A stretch of DNA of 64,000 nt from Kineosporia mesophila (GCF_021129235.1 NZ_JAJOMA010000014.1:62001-126000), one strand, 5' to 3'. Positions 15,908 to 24,664 are shown, counted from the first letter of the stretch. Program-made: numbers and translations. Notes: generated from the sequence alone by a model not told the origin.

Positions 15908-18900
15908 ATGGAACACATCGAGTCAGCACGGGACCGGCTCGCGGCGCTCCGTGCCGCCCCGGACGCAACGGTCTGGTCGATCCTGACCGGGGAGGAGAGG
16001 GCCCAGGCCGAACTCACACGCCTCAGTGAGCTCCCCGGCGCACCGCTGCGGGGCTGGCTGGTCTCGGTCAAGGACAACGTCGACGTGGCCGGGATGCTGA
16101 CCAGCGCCACCACGGGACGTCCGCTGTACACCCCCGACGCGGACGCCCCGGTCGTGGCGGCCCTGCGCGCGGCGGGGGCGCTCGTCGCGGGCAAGACCAC
16201 GATGGGTCAGCTGTCGATCGGCAGCCGCGACGTGTCGGGTGACCTGTCCTCGGTGGCCGACCCGGCCCTGATCGCCGGGGGCTCCGGCGGTGCGGTGGCG
16301 GTGGCGCGGGGGCTGACGGACATCTCCATCGGCACGGACGCGGGCGGGTCGGGCCGCGTGCCGGCCGCGTTCAACGGCATTATCGGGCTGCGGCCGACCC
16401 CGGGCCTGATCCCGGCCGCGGGCGCGGTGCTCTCGGCCCCCGGCTACGAGTCGATGAGCATCTACGCCCGTGACCTCGACACCGCCGAGCAGGCGCTCGG
16501 CGTGCTCGTGCGTCACCACCCCGACGTGCCCGGCAGCCGCCCCTGGCCCGCCGACGCACCGCTCGCCGCACCCGCTCACGTCCGCATCGGCGTACCCACG
16601 CCGAGTGGGCTGGACCCGCTGACCCCGGCCTGGCGCAGTGCCTTCGAGGGGGCTCAGCGGCGGGTGGACCAGGACTGGCTCACGATCGTGCCGGTCGACA
16701 TCTCCGAGCTGGTCGGCGCCCGGCTGCCCTACGACGTGGCCCTGCTGCGCGACCTGCAGATCCAGCGGACGCTGGCCGCCCGGGTGAGCGCGCTGTGGGA
16801 CCACATCGACGTGCTCATCACGCCGACCGCACCCGGGCACCCCACGCACCAGCAGGCGATCACCGACCCGGCCGGCGTGAACTCGTGGCTCGGCACCTAC
16901 ACGAACTTCGTCAACCTGCTCGACCTGGCCTCGATCGCCATGCCGATGAACACCGACGTCAGCGAGCCGGTCGGCGTCACCCTGATCGGTCCCGCGTTCA
17001 GCGACCGGGTGCTGCTGGACATCGCCGCCCGGGTGCGTCCCGACCTCGCACCGTTGCAGGCCTGGCTGCCCGGGCACCACGAGATCGCCGTCGTCGGGGA
17101 CCTGGCCCGGGGCGGTGCCGCGCAGGACGAGCTGCCACGCCACGGTGCGCGGTTCGTCCGGGAGGTGCGCACCTCACCGGAGTACGTGGTGCACCGCAGC
17201 GGTCTGGTGCGGCGCCCGGGTGCCTCCAGCGTCACCGCCGAGATCTGGGCCCTGCCGTCGGCCGCCGTCTCCCCGCTCCTGGCCGGAATCCCCCTTCCCC
17301 TCAGCCTCGGCACGATCCGTCTCGAAGACGGCAGCATCGTCAGTGGTTTCGTCTGCGAACCCGGCGTCACCTTCCCCGTGACGCGCAACCCGACCGGCAC
17401 GACGACACCTGAGAACGCCGAAGAGAGGCCGCACATGCCCCGTACCCCCGGTGACCGCATCGCCGAGATCGACGGGCTGTTCGCCGCCCGGGCGCTCGAG
17501 CACGTCCGTCCACTGATCAGCGAGGAGCTGCTCGAGGAACACCGCAAGTCCCCCCTCACGATCACCGGTCCCGGGCTGCGGCACCTCCTGGACCAGATCG
17601 ACCAGGCCCCCGCGACCGACTCCCTGGCCGTGCTCGCGCTCAAGCCCGGCGAGAGCTACCAGATCATCCGCCGGGCCGCGCGCCGCGGGTTCCCCAACGA
17701 CCTCAGCGACGTGCGCCGCTACCCCACCGAGGAGGCCGCGCTCCACGAGATCCTCCTGCGCCGTCTGGCCGCCCTCGGCCTGCGGCCCCGGGTGGCCGGC
17801 GACGACACCGGGGTGATGGCCAGCGAGCCCGACATCACGCTGCCCCGGGTCATCGGCTATACCGACCGGCTCGGCGTGAAGCAGGGCACGGGGGTGGACG
17901 TGCACCTCTCGTCCACCCACCCGGTCACCGTCTCCGCCGACCTGGTCTCCCTCGGCAACCCCGAGGTGGTCGCCTCGTTCGGCGAGATCCAGGTGACCCC
18001 GCAGCGCACGGTGCTCGGCTCGTGCGCCGTCACCGGCCTGCTGCCGGTCGAGATCTCCGTGCTCAGCGCCGTCTTCATGCCCACCGGGATCGGTAACGGG
18101 CGCCAGGTGGTGCTCTCGCAGGACGGCCCGGACGGCTGGTGGTTCGGACTCGACCACGAGGGATACCCGCAGCTGACCACCGCGGGCACCACCTCGTCCG
18201 CCAAGAAACCTCTCGTGAACGGGGTCTGGTACATGGTCGCGGTCCAGGCGGGCGAGCAGGGCTCGTTCACCGTCGCCACCGTGCCCGCGCCGCGTTCGGG
18301 CTGGACCTCCGGCGTGAACCTGATCCCGGCGACGGTCACCGCCGAGGCGGCGCTGACCATGACCGACCAGCCGGTGCGCTTCGCGGCCCGGGCCGAGGGA
18401 GAGTTCTGGACGGACTCCTTCGACGGCAAGATCGAGACGCCGGTGGCCCTGGCCGGGGTGCTGGGCGCCGACGTGGTCAAGAACACCCGGCGCCGCATGC
18501 CCGCCCGCGAGGCGGAGACCGCGGTGGTGATCTGGGACGTGGCGGCCAACCTCGGGGACGAGGGCATCAAGGACCACGAGATCCCGGCCCTGGTGCGCTC
18601 GGAGAGCGGTAGCTGGGAAGAGGTGCCCTCGCTGTTCGCCCAGACGCTGAACGCGCCCACGTGGGGCGTCACCTCGTCGTCGTGGAACGGCATGCAGGAC
18701 TCGTTCACCCACCGCCCGGACCAGTGGGCCGCCGTCCACTTCCACCGCTCCGACCTCGACGACTGCCGCTGGCCGGTCTCCTTCACGGTCGACGTCTCCG
18801 ACGAGGTGCGCAGCGGCGCCTACGTCGTGCGGCTGTGCGCGGCCGGTTTCGAGACCGAGCTGCTGCCGCTGTTCGTCGAGCCGGAGTGGCCGGAGGCCCG

Positions 18901-19837
18901 GCTCGCGGTGATCGTGCCGACGCTGTCGTACCTGGCCGCCGAGGACGAGCCGGCCCCACCCGTCGTCACCGACGCCGACCTCTACCTGCACGACCACCCG
19001 CAGTTCGGGCACCACACCGGGGAGACCCACGCGTCGCTGCGGCGCCCGCTGCTGCACCTGCGCTCCACCGGGACCGGCCGCCTGGCCGCCGACATGCAGC
19101 TGCTGGCCTGGTTGGACTCCGAGGGCATCGCGTACGAGGTGGTCACCGACCACGCGCTGCACGAGCAGGGCACCGAGGCGCTGCGCCCGTACGCGGCCGT
19201 GGCCACGACCAGCCGCCCGTCGCTCTACACCACGACGATGCTGGACGCGGTCGAGGAGTACGTCAACGGCGGTGGACGTTTCGCGTACCTGGGAGCCGAC
19301 GGCTTCTCCACCCGCGTCTCGGTGGACTACCGGCGGCCGTGGATGATGGAGCTGCGCCGGGCCGACGCCCGGCCCGGCGAGCTGACCCACGCCTACTCCG
19401 GTGAACGGGGCGGTGCCTGGGCCACTCTCGGCCGCGCCACGCACAAGTTCTTCAACATCGGCGCCAGCCCGCAGCGACCCGACCTGGCCGGCTGGTTCCG
19501 CCGCCTGGCCGACGCCGACGACCCGCGGGCCGCGTTCGTGCTCGACGGGGTGAGCGAAGAGATCTTCGGTCAGCTGCGGGCGCACTGCGTGGACCGGTAC
19601 GACGCGGCGCTCGGATCCTCGCCCGACGTGCTGGTGCTCGCGACCGGTGAGGGCCTGTCCCGGACCGGTGAGCCGGGTGTGCGGGCCGACATGACCTACC
19701 GGGTCACGCCCTCCGACGGCGCGGTGTTCACCACCGGGGCGAGCTCCTGGTGCGGATCGCTGGGCAAGGACCCGGTGATCTCCCGGATCACCGGCAACGT
19801 GATCCGGCGGTTCGTGGACGAGGAACCCCTGGACTGA
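15908..19837 (+). CDS. Fusion: AtzF-like amidase + N,N-dimethylformamidase alpha/beta-like regions
   Basis: A 1309-residue protein with three regions. Residues 1-400 are an amidase-signature domain with the triad Lys55 (SVKDN), Ser126 (GGSGG) and Ser148 (DAGGSGR). Residues 400-490 match the allophanate hydrolase C-terminal domain (VTAEIWALPS...IPLPLSLGTI...GFVCEP). Residues 510-640 resemble the small subunit of N,N-dimethylformamidase (RRYPTEEAALHEILLRRL), and 640-1309 the large subunit C-terminal domain (WNGMQDSFT; RPSLYTTTMLDAVEEYVNGGGR; GRATHKFFNIG). It should hydrolyse amides or ureas in two steps, but the substrate is unknown. Met510 (17435) has a good ribosome site (GAGAGG, 6 bases), and an off-frame TGA lies at 17410, so the joint looks like two former coupled genes joined by loss of a stop or a 1-base change. 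Confidence 0.85.
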   Translation: MEHIESARDRLAALRAAPDATVWSILTGEERAQAELTRLSELPGAPLRGWLVSVKDNVDVAGMLTSATTGRPLYTPDADAPVVAALRAAGALVAGKTTMGQLSIGSRDVSGDLSSVADPALIAGGSGGAVAVARGLTDISIGTDAGGSGRVPAAFNGIIGLRPTPGLIPAAGAVLSAPGYESMSIYARDLDTAEQALGVLVRHHPDVPGSRPWPADAPLAAPAHVRIGVPTPSGLDPLTPAWRSAFEGAQRRVDQDWLTIVPVDISELVGARLPYDVALLRDLQIQRTLAARVSALWDHIDVLITPTAPGHPTHQQAITDPAGVNSWLGTYTNFVNLLDLASIAMPMNTDVSEPVGVTLIGPAFSDRVLLDIAARVRPDLAPLQAWLPGHHEIAVVGDLARGGAAQDELPRHGARFVREVRTSPEYVVHRSGLVRRPGASSVTAEIWALPSAAVSPLLAGIPLPLSLGTIRLEDGSIVSGFVCEPGVTFPVTRNPTGTTTPENAEERPHMPRTPGDRIAEIDGLFAARALEHVRPLISEELLEEHRKSPLTITGPGLRHLLDQIDQAPATDSLAVLALKPGESYQIIRRAARRGFPNDLSDVRRYPTEEAALHEILLRRLAALGLRPRVAGDDTGVMASEPDITLPRVIGYTDRLGVKQGTGVDVHLSSTHPVTVSADLVSLGNPEVVASFGEIQVTPQRTVLGSCAVTGLLPVEISVLSAVFMPTGIGNGRQVVLSQDGPDGWWFGLDHEGYPQLTTAGTTSSAKKPLVNGVWYMVAVQAGEQGSFTVATVPAPRSGWTSGVNLIPATVTAEAALTMTDQPVRFAARAEGEFWTDSFDGKIETPVALAGVLGADVVKNTRRRMPAREAETAVVIWDVAANLGDEGIKDHEIPALVRSESGSWEEVPSLFAQTLNAPTWGVTSSSWNGMQDSFTHRPDQWAAVHFHRSDLDDCRWPVSFTVDVSDEVRSGAYVVRLCAAGFETELLPLFVEPEWPEARLAVIVPTLSYLAAEDEPAPPVVTDADLYLHDHPQFGHHTGETHASLRRPLLHLRSTGTGRLAADMQLLAWLDSEGIAYEVVTDHALHEQGTEALRPYAAVATTSRPSLYTTTMLDAVEEYVNGGGRFAYLGADGFSTRVSVDYRRPWMMELRRADARPGELTHAYSGERGGAWATLGRATHKFFNIGASPQRPDLAGWFRRLADADDPRAAFVLDGVSEEIFGQLRAHCVDRYDAALGSSPDVLVLATGEGLSRTGEPGVRADMTYRVTPSDGAVFTTGASSWCGSLGKDPVISRITGNVIRRFVDEEPLD

Positions 19838-19866
19838 ACCAGTACCCGATCTGAGAGGATTCGGGC

Positions 19867-20478
19867 ATGACGCCCGACGCTCCGAGTAAGCCGTTCCGGC
19901 TCGTCCCCTCGCCCGGCTCGGACTGGAATCTCGAGCCGGGCGGAGGGTCGATCAGCACCACGGCGCACCCCCGGTCGGACGTCTTCGTCGACCCCGCGGG
20001 CGTGGCCGCGCCGAAGCACGACGCGGTCACGCTGCTGGCGCCCGCCCCCGAGGGCGACTTCCAGCTCTCCGCCCGCGTCACCGTGGACTTCGCCGCCGAC
20101 TTCGACGCCGGCGTCCTCGTTCTCTGGTTCGACGAGACGCACTGGGGAAAGCTTTGTTTCGAGTACTCTCCGGCCGGTGAGCCGATGGTGGTCTCGGTGG
20201 TGTGCCGCGGCGTCGCCGACGACTCGAACGCCTTCGCGGTGGCCGGCGACGCGGTCTGGCTGCGGGCCTCCCGGATCGACGGGGCGTTCGCCTACCACGC
20301 CTCGCTGGACGGGAAAACCTGGCCTATGGTGCGTTATTTCGCCATCCCCGAGGGTTCTCCGGCCGATCTGCGCATCGGGTTCCTGGCCCAGTCGCCGGTG
20401 GGTGAGGGCTGCCGGGTGACGTTCGACGAGGTGGCCTTCACAGACGTCCGTCTGGAGAATCTGCGCGACGGCTCCTGA
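19867..20478 (+). CDS. DUF1349 (concanavalin-like) protein
   Basis: A 203-residue DUF1349 protein with the usual beta-sandwich pattern: DVFVDPAG (the TDfw..p.g segment), DFQLSARVTVDFAADFDAGVLVLWFDETHWGKLC with D-G-L-x-V-x-D-E..W-K, and a DGKTWPMVRYFAIP tail. The family is related to the yeast protein Regulation of Enolase 1 and is probably carbohydrate- or metabolite-binding; its function is not established. The gap to the fusion gene is 29 bp on the same strand, so it is likely co-transcribed. Its 3' end overlaps the decayed ABC ATPase on the other strand by about 40 bp. Confidence 0.85.
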   Translation: MTPDAPSKPFRLVPSPGSDWNLEPGGGSISTTAHPRSDVFVDPAGVAAPKHDAVTLLAPAPEGDFQLSARVTVDFAADFDAGVLVLWFDETHWGKLCFEYSPAGEPMVVSVVCRGVADDSNAFAVAGDAVWLRASRIDGAFAYHASLDGKTWPMVRYFAIPEGSPADLRIGFLAQSPVGEGCRVTFDEVAFTDVRLENLRDGS

Positions 20479-20730
20479 CGCTTTCCTTCGCCTGCTGGAT
20501 CAGCCGGTACACCTGCCGCCCGCAGCCGTGCGAACCGGGCGTCCGAGCGGGTGGTGAGCTGGTCGCGCTCGTCAGGCAGGTCCACGGTGACGTCCTCGAG
20601 AAGTACCGTGGGCCGGTCCGACAGCACCAGCACCCGCTCCCCCAGGCAGACAGCGCCGAGCAGCGCCTCATCGCCCGTGGGCTCCAGCAGGCCGCGGATG
20701 CACCGCAGTAGCGTGGTCTTCCCGGCGCCC
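20438..20730 (-). pseudogene. Decayed SsuB/TauB-type ABC ATPase
   Basis: Minus-strand reading gives a Walker A, GAGKTTLLRCIRGLLEPTG (20665-20720 region). It is then joined almost directly to the C-terminal ERVLVLSDRPTVLLEDVTVD and LPDERDQL segments of nitrate/sulfonate-type ATPases. The Q-loop, signature and Walker B (over 100 residues) are missing. A further frameshift separates FARLRA from the tail YRLIQQAKESVRSRRA, which ends at a stop at 20438. The upstream end is fused to a permease fragment. It is not functional. Confidence 0.75.
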
Positions 20731-20943
20731 GAGGTAGCCGACGCTGAGGCGGGCCACGCTGGGCAGCAAGTCGGCGGTGATGCGCTCGCCGAACCAGGTG
20801 CCGGGGAACGCCTTCACCCCGGTCGACAGTGATGGCCAGAAGAAACTCGTACCGTTCGCCGTCGGTGCCCATCACAACCCGACCAGCAGCAGGGGCACCG
20901 TGAGCGCGGACGCGGTGCTTCGTCCAAAATTTCGGATACTCAC
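20731..20943 (-). pseudogene. N-terminal remnant of ABC permease (nonsense codon, truncated)
   Basis: From a GTG at 20943 the frame reads VSIRNFGRSTASALTVPLLL, then VGL, TGA, WAPTANGTSFFWPSL, then GTWFGERITADLLPSVARL and SVGYL. This is the N-terminus of an SsuC-type permease. The TGA near 20877 stands where the family has Trp (TGG to TGA). The sequence breaks after SVGYL and continues as the ABC ATPase Walker A in another frame, so a deletion joined the two genes. The GTG overlaps the stop of the preceding permease remnant by 4 bp (GTGA), a relic of coupled translation. Confidence 0.75.
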
Positions 20944-21155
20944 CCGGCCGCCTCCCGCCGGATCGACGAATGCCATTGCATCAGGCGGCGTTTCGCTCCA
21001 CGGGCAAGGAGATTGACGAGCACCCCGACCACCCCGACCACCCCGACCACGCCGACCACGCCGACCACGCCGACCACGCCGACCAGGGCGTAGGTGCGCG
21101 GGACGGCACCGGATGACTGGGCCACCCCGAGCGCCTGCCTGAGGCTCAGAAGGGC
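20940..21155 (-). pseudogene. C-terminal remnant of a second ABC permease with repeat expansion
   Basis: The frame reads LRQALGVAQSSGAVPRTYAL, a long GVV repeat, then LVNLLARGAKRRLMQWHSSI and RREAAG, ending in TGA at 20940. The end matches the last helix and tail of SsuC-type permeases (RT..v.a...v.GllvN.l.r..e.r.l.W). Only the last ~70 codons remain, and the upstream part is replaced by the DUF222-HNH gene end. The Gly-Val-Val run comes from a 9-bp tandem repeat and would lengthen the final helix. Confidence 0.7.
21023..21088. repeat. 9-bp tandem repeat (CGACCACSC unit, about 7 copies)
   Basis: Units CGACCACCC (2-3) and CGACCACGC (4) run head to tail, ending in CGACCAGGG. On the minus strand they encode Gly-Val-Val in the permease remnant. 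The order of the two variants (CCC first, then CGC) suggests slippage from two founder units. Confidence 0.85.
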
Positions 21156-23470
21156 GGCTTTCCCCAGTAGTCGTCGGGAACCGCCGGGGCCGGGCGGACT
21201 CCGGGATCAACGCGCCGTAGTTCTTGCTGCCAGGCCTCGCGGCGGATGCGGTCGCGCGTGGCCCGGTCCGGTTCGCCAGGGAGAGGTTCGGGAAGCTCGA
21301 TGCGGCGCTGGCCCAGGCGGCTTCTCCATTCGATGCTGCCCGCCGGGTACGGCTCGTCGGGACGGGTCAGGCGCATGGCCCAGCCGCCGTGCGTCTTGAG
21401 ACGATGATGCGCCCGGCAGAGCGGAACAAGGTTGCAGGGGCAGGATTTCCCGCCCTTGGCGAAGGGGATGGCGTGGTCGACGTCGCATTGCGCGGCGTCG
21501 CGGCCGCATCCGGGGTGTACACACGTCTGGAACCGCCCCACGACCTGATCGATGACGCTCTGACGGGGCTTGTAACGACGTGAGGTCTCGGTGCAGTTGG
21601 CTTGGTCGCCGGGACCGTGGGCAGGGTCACCGGAGCCTTGGGCGGGGTCACCGGAGCCTTGGGCAGGGTCACCGGAGCCGTGGGCGGGCTGTATATCGGC
21701 GTTCCGGTCGTGGGCACGCTGTTCGCGGGCCTGCTGATTACTTCCCTGCCGATCACCGGTCTCGCCTATGTAAATGACGGTGACCTTGCCCGCCTGGCGC
21801 GCTATTTCCCGGGCGAGGTCGGCCGGGATCGCCCCGCAGCGCTTGAGTTCGCCGGGTAGGTCGTCGATTCCTCTCAGGGTGTCGGCGCTGATGGTGACGA
21901 CGAGTTGGGGTTTGCGGCCTTGCTGGTTGGGTAGTTGCGGTGGGAGCCACCAGCCCAGGACCAATGGGGTGTCGTCGCTTGCCGGGCCGGACGAGGTATC
22001 GGTGGGCGTCGCGGTAGCAGCCGTCGTCGGCGCACCGGGTGAGGGGACGTGGGACGGGTTTGCGGCCCTGGTCGAGGGTGAACCGTCTTCCGGGTTCATG
22101 GTGCCCGATGGGCTGGGGGCATGGGAGCCGCCCGCACCGTCCGACGAACCCGTGGTTCCAGGCGCGCTTGTTCCGGCAGAGGAACTCGGGGCCCCGTGTC
22201 CACCGGGCCTGTTCGCGTTGGTAGAGGGGTGCGGGGCGTCGGGTCCACCGGGCCCGTTCGCGCTGGTAGAGGGGTGCGGGGCTCCGGGTCCACCGGGATT
22301 GCCCAACAAACCCGAGGCCCCCGTTCCGCTCGCTCCGGCCGGGGGGTTCGCTGCCGCAGAGGCGCTCGGAGTATCAGACCTTCTCGGTCTTGCCGACGGG
22401 CTTGACACGCCAGACCCACCAGCCGAATCCGTAGCGCCAGACCTACCCGCATCGCCAGGTGGACGCGGGGCCCGAGAAGAACGCGGGGCACTCGATGAGC
22501 TCCGGGTGTCCGGCCCGCTCGAGGCATCTGATGCCGTGGGCGCTGTGTTCTTGCCCGCGATGTCAGCGGCGTCGGGGGTATCAGGAGCGTCGGGGTGGTC
22601 GTGAGGCACGACGCGCCCGCTGAAGGTGTCACTGGGGTCGGGTGGCACGGGGATGAAGGGCAGGGGATAGTGGTGGTGGATGGCGTGGAAGATGCTGACG
22701 AGTGCGTCGGCTCGGCGTTCTTGGTGGGTGCGGGGGTCGGGGGTGCCGGCTCGGCGTGAGTAGTCGCGGCAGGCGTCGGCCAGGGCGTCCAGAACGGAGT
22801 GGATGAGCATGACGTGGTCGGCCTGGAGGATGGCTTCCAGTTGGCCCATACCGTCGGGCAGCGGGGAGGCGTAGACGCAGCGTTCTTTCATGCGTGCTTC
22901 ACGACGCTTGCGGGCGGCTTCGGGGTCGACCTTCTGGATCTCCTGCTGGGCGATGTCTCGTGCCTGGCGTTGGTTCTTGCCGGCCAGACGGGCGGCCAGG
23001 GCTTTTTGGACGGTGTTCCAGGCGGGGGTGCCGGGTTGCAGGGCGATGCGCATCTGGGTGTTGACCGAAACCGCGGCCCGCCAGTCCAGGTTGCCTTCGC
23101 GGACCAGGGCCAGGATCAGTGGCAGGTCTTCGCAGATCTCGATGGAGTCCCCGACTCGTTCCATGGCGTCGCGGTTGCTCAGGCCGAGGTTCAGGGCGAT
23201 CTCACTGCCGACCAGCTCGATGCCGTCGAGCGCGTCGTAGGAGGTGTTCGACGGGGTGCTCCGCGCCGCGAGAATAGCCGCCCGGTGGAGACATTCGGCC
23301 TGGGTTGCGTCAAGGTTCCGTTTGATCCGCTCGGACGCCACGACGGATCCCAGGCAGACGCTCTCCGAACCCGTTGACCAGGACGAGCTTTTGATGGCCT
23401 GATGAAGTTCGAGGGCGGACAGGGACCGGAGATCGACCTCCGGCCACGCCGACAGCAGAGCTTCTCCCAT
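21146..23470 (-). CDS. DUF222/13E12-family HNH endonuclease with long low-complexity insert
   Basis: About 774 residues. The N-terminal half is the DUF222 domain common in actinobacterial 13E12 repeat proteins (SYDALDGIELVGSEIALNLG; the EGNLDWRAAVSVN stretch; RADALVSIFHA). The C-terminus has an HNH nuclease motif, CDVDHAIPFAKGG, then CNLVPLCRAHHRLKTHGGW with C-terminal DDYWG. About 230 Pro/Ser/Gly/Ala/Asp-rich residues are inserted between them, including 15-residue repeats of the GPGGPDAPHPSTNAN type. A second linker has HGSGDPA repeats (7 residues, 21 bp). ATG 23470 is preferred; GTG 23509 is possible but lacks a ribosome site. The role is unknown; such proteins have been suggested to be mobile-element derived. 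Confidence 0.88.
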   Translation of the reverse strand: MGEALLSAWPEVDLRSLSALELHQAIKSSSWSTGSESVCLGSVVASERIKRNLDATQAECLHRAAILAARSTPSNTSYDALDGIELVGSEIALNLGLSNRDAMERVGDSIEICEDLPLILALVREGNLDWRAAVSVNTQMRIALQPGTPAWNTVQKALAARLAGKNQRQARDIAQQEIQKVDPEAARKRREARMKERCVYASPLPDGMGQLEAILQADHVMLIHSVLDALADACRDYSRRAGTPDPRTHQERRADALVSIFHAIHHHYPLPFIPVPPDPSDTFSGRVVPHDHPDAPDTPDAADIAGKNTAPTASDASSGPDTRSSSSAPRSSRAPRPPGDAGRSGATDSAGGSGVSSPSARPRRSDTPSASAAANPPAGASGTGASGLLGNPGGPGAPHPSTSANGPGGPDAPHPSTNANRPGGHGAPSSSAGTSAPGTTGSSDGAGGSHAPSPSGTMNPEDGSPSTRAANPSHVPSPGAPTTAATATPTDTSSGPASDDTPLVLGWWLPPQLPNQQGRKPQLVVTISADTLRGIDDLPGELKRCGAIPADLAREIARQAGKVTVIYIGETGDRQGSNQQAREQRAHDRNADIQPAHGSGDPAQGSGDPAQGSGDPAHGPGDQANCTETSRRYKPRQSVIDQVVGRFQTCVHPGCGRDAAQCDVDHAIPFAKGGKSCPCNLVPLCRAHHRLKTHGGWAMRLTRPDEPYPAGSIEWRSRLGQRRIELPEPLPGEPDRATRDRIRREAWQQELRRVDPGVRPAPAVPDDYWGKPPF
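21610..21690. repeat. 21-bp tandem repeats within the HNH gene
   Basis: The unit CAGGGTCACCGGAGCCTTGGG, with single-base variants, is repeated about 3.5 times in frame. It encodes the heptapeptide QGSGDPA/HGSGDPA just ahead of the HNH domain. Copy-number change would not shift the frame. Confidence 0.8.
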
Positions 23471-23716
23471 GACCGCGCCCCCGCACTCCTGGTTCGAACA
23501 GGTGTCCACAGTCTACGTCATTTTTGTGTAGGCAAGACCGCTCAAACCGGGAGTGACGCATGAGCAAACAGCAGCGGGGAAGCAGGCCCAGAGATCTAGA
23601 AAGCACCTATTAGCAAGAAGTTTGACGAAGCAACAGAATCAGCCTGACTCACATGACGTCAGCCTGCCGCAGCGCCTCGATGACACCGTCACGGCACTCG
23701 CAACCTCACCCGTTGA

Positions 23717-23753
23717 AGAATGCCGGCACTGTCAACAATATCGTCGGCATTCT
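23717..23753. other. Inverted repeat in the gap between HNH and hydrolase genes
   Basis: AGAATGCCG (23717-23725) and CGGCATTCT (23745-23753) are perfect 9-bp arms around a 19-base AT-richer core containing GTCAACAATATCGTC. It lies just beyond the stop of the minus-strand hydrolase (23767) and may act as its terminator, or may be a leftover operator. The rest of 23510-23766 shows no gene. Confidence 0.45.
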
Positions 23754-23766
23754 CCGCGGCCGCAGG

Positions 23767-24639
23767 TCACCTGCTCTCCAGCCGCCCCAGCTCCGCGGAC
23801 ACCACCACGCCGGACGACGCGAGCCCCAGCCCGGCCTTGAGATACTCCGTCGTCACCTGCTGGATCATCGCCACCCGGGCCGGGTTCTCGTCGGTGGTCT
23901 CGGCCGCCTCGTACCCGGGAATGCCACCCAGCGAGTGCTCGCCCCCGAACACGGTGAGCAGGCTCTTGGGGCCGGGGCTCAGGTGATACGGGTCGGTCAT
24001 CCAGTCGGCCCCACGACCGCTGAGCGGGGAGTCGTCACGGTCGCCGGCGACGATCAGGGCCGGGCGGGTCATGCCGCTGAAGTCCGGGTTGATGAACGGC
24101 AGCATCTGGACCGCCTCGGGAGTCATGTCGGAGCCCCGGCCGGCGGTGGCCAGGAGCACCCCGGTCCGGACCCGGGGGTCGGACAGGTCTTCCCCCTCAC
24201 CCGTGACGCGGTCGAGCACTCTCAGCCCGAGCAGGCTGCCGGCGCTCTGCCCGCCGAAGGAGTGCCCGGCGACGGCCACCAGGGTCGGGTCGACGCGCCC
24301 GGCCAGGCCCGGAACGGCCCTCTCGACCTCGTCCCACGCATCGAGAACCCGCACCAGGTCCGCCACCCGCGTGCGCCAGACGTCCGCCCATCCCGGGTCA
24401 CCGGGACCCACCCCGACCGTGCGGGAGTCGGGGAACGTCGGCTGCACCACGACGAAGCCCGCGGACGCCCAGTGGTCGGTCAGCGGTCCGTAACCGTGCA
24501 TCGAGGAACCGAATCCGTGGGCGAACAGCAGGATCGGCAGACCGTCGCCGGACGCCGGGGCGGACACCCGGACCTGGAGGTCGCCGTCCCGTCCGGGGGC
24601 GGAGACGATGAGTGGCTTGACCGAGACAAGGGGTTCCAT
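23767..24639 (-). CDS. Alpha/beta hydrolase (chlorophyllase/PAF-acetylhydrolase-like)
   Basis: A 290-residue cytoplasmic alpha/beta hydrolase. The oxyanion segment is LPILLFAHGFGSS, the nucleophile elbow is VAGHSFGGQSAG, the acid is probably in VAGDRDDSPL, and the His is in VFGGEHSLGG. The arrangement resembles dienelactone hydrolase or chlorophyllase-like esterases. ATG 24639 is preceded by AAAGG. It is divergent from a TetR regulator, with two operator palindromes in the 91-bp gap, so it is almost certainly the TetR target and probably acts on an ester that the regulator senses. Upstream in-frame starts run into the regulator and are rejected. Confidence 0.88.
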   Translation of the reverse strand: MEPLVSVKPLIVSAPGRDGDLQVRVSAPASGDGLPILLFAHGFGSSMHGYGPLTDHWASAGFVVVQPTFPDSRTVGVGPGDPGWADVWRTRVADLVRVLDAWDEVERAVPGLAGRVDPTLVAVAGHSFGGQSAGSLLGLRVLDRVTGEGEDLSDPRVRTGVLLATAGRGSDMTPEAVQMLPFINPDFSGMTRPALIVAGDRDDSPLSGRGADWMTDPYHLSPGPKSLLTVFGGEHSLGGIPGYEAAETTDENPARVAMIQQVTTEYLKAGLGLASSGVVVSAELGRLESR

Positions 24640-24664
24640 CAGAAGGCCTTTCGGGTCACCAATA

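Noticed and set aside
17174-19585. 803-codon minus-strand ORF opposite the amidase fusion
   Set aside because: Antisense to clear domain motifs and lacking any; an artefact of GC-rich codon use.
21023-21088. CRISPR-like short repeats
   Set aside because: Units are 9 bp, contiguous and without spacers; they are coding slippage repeats.
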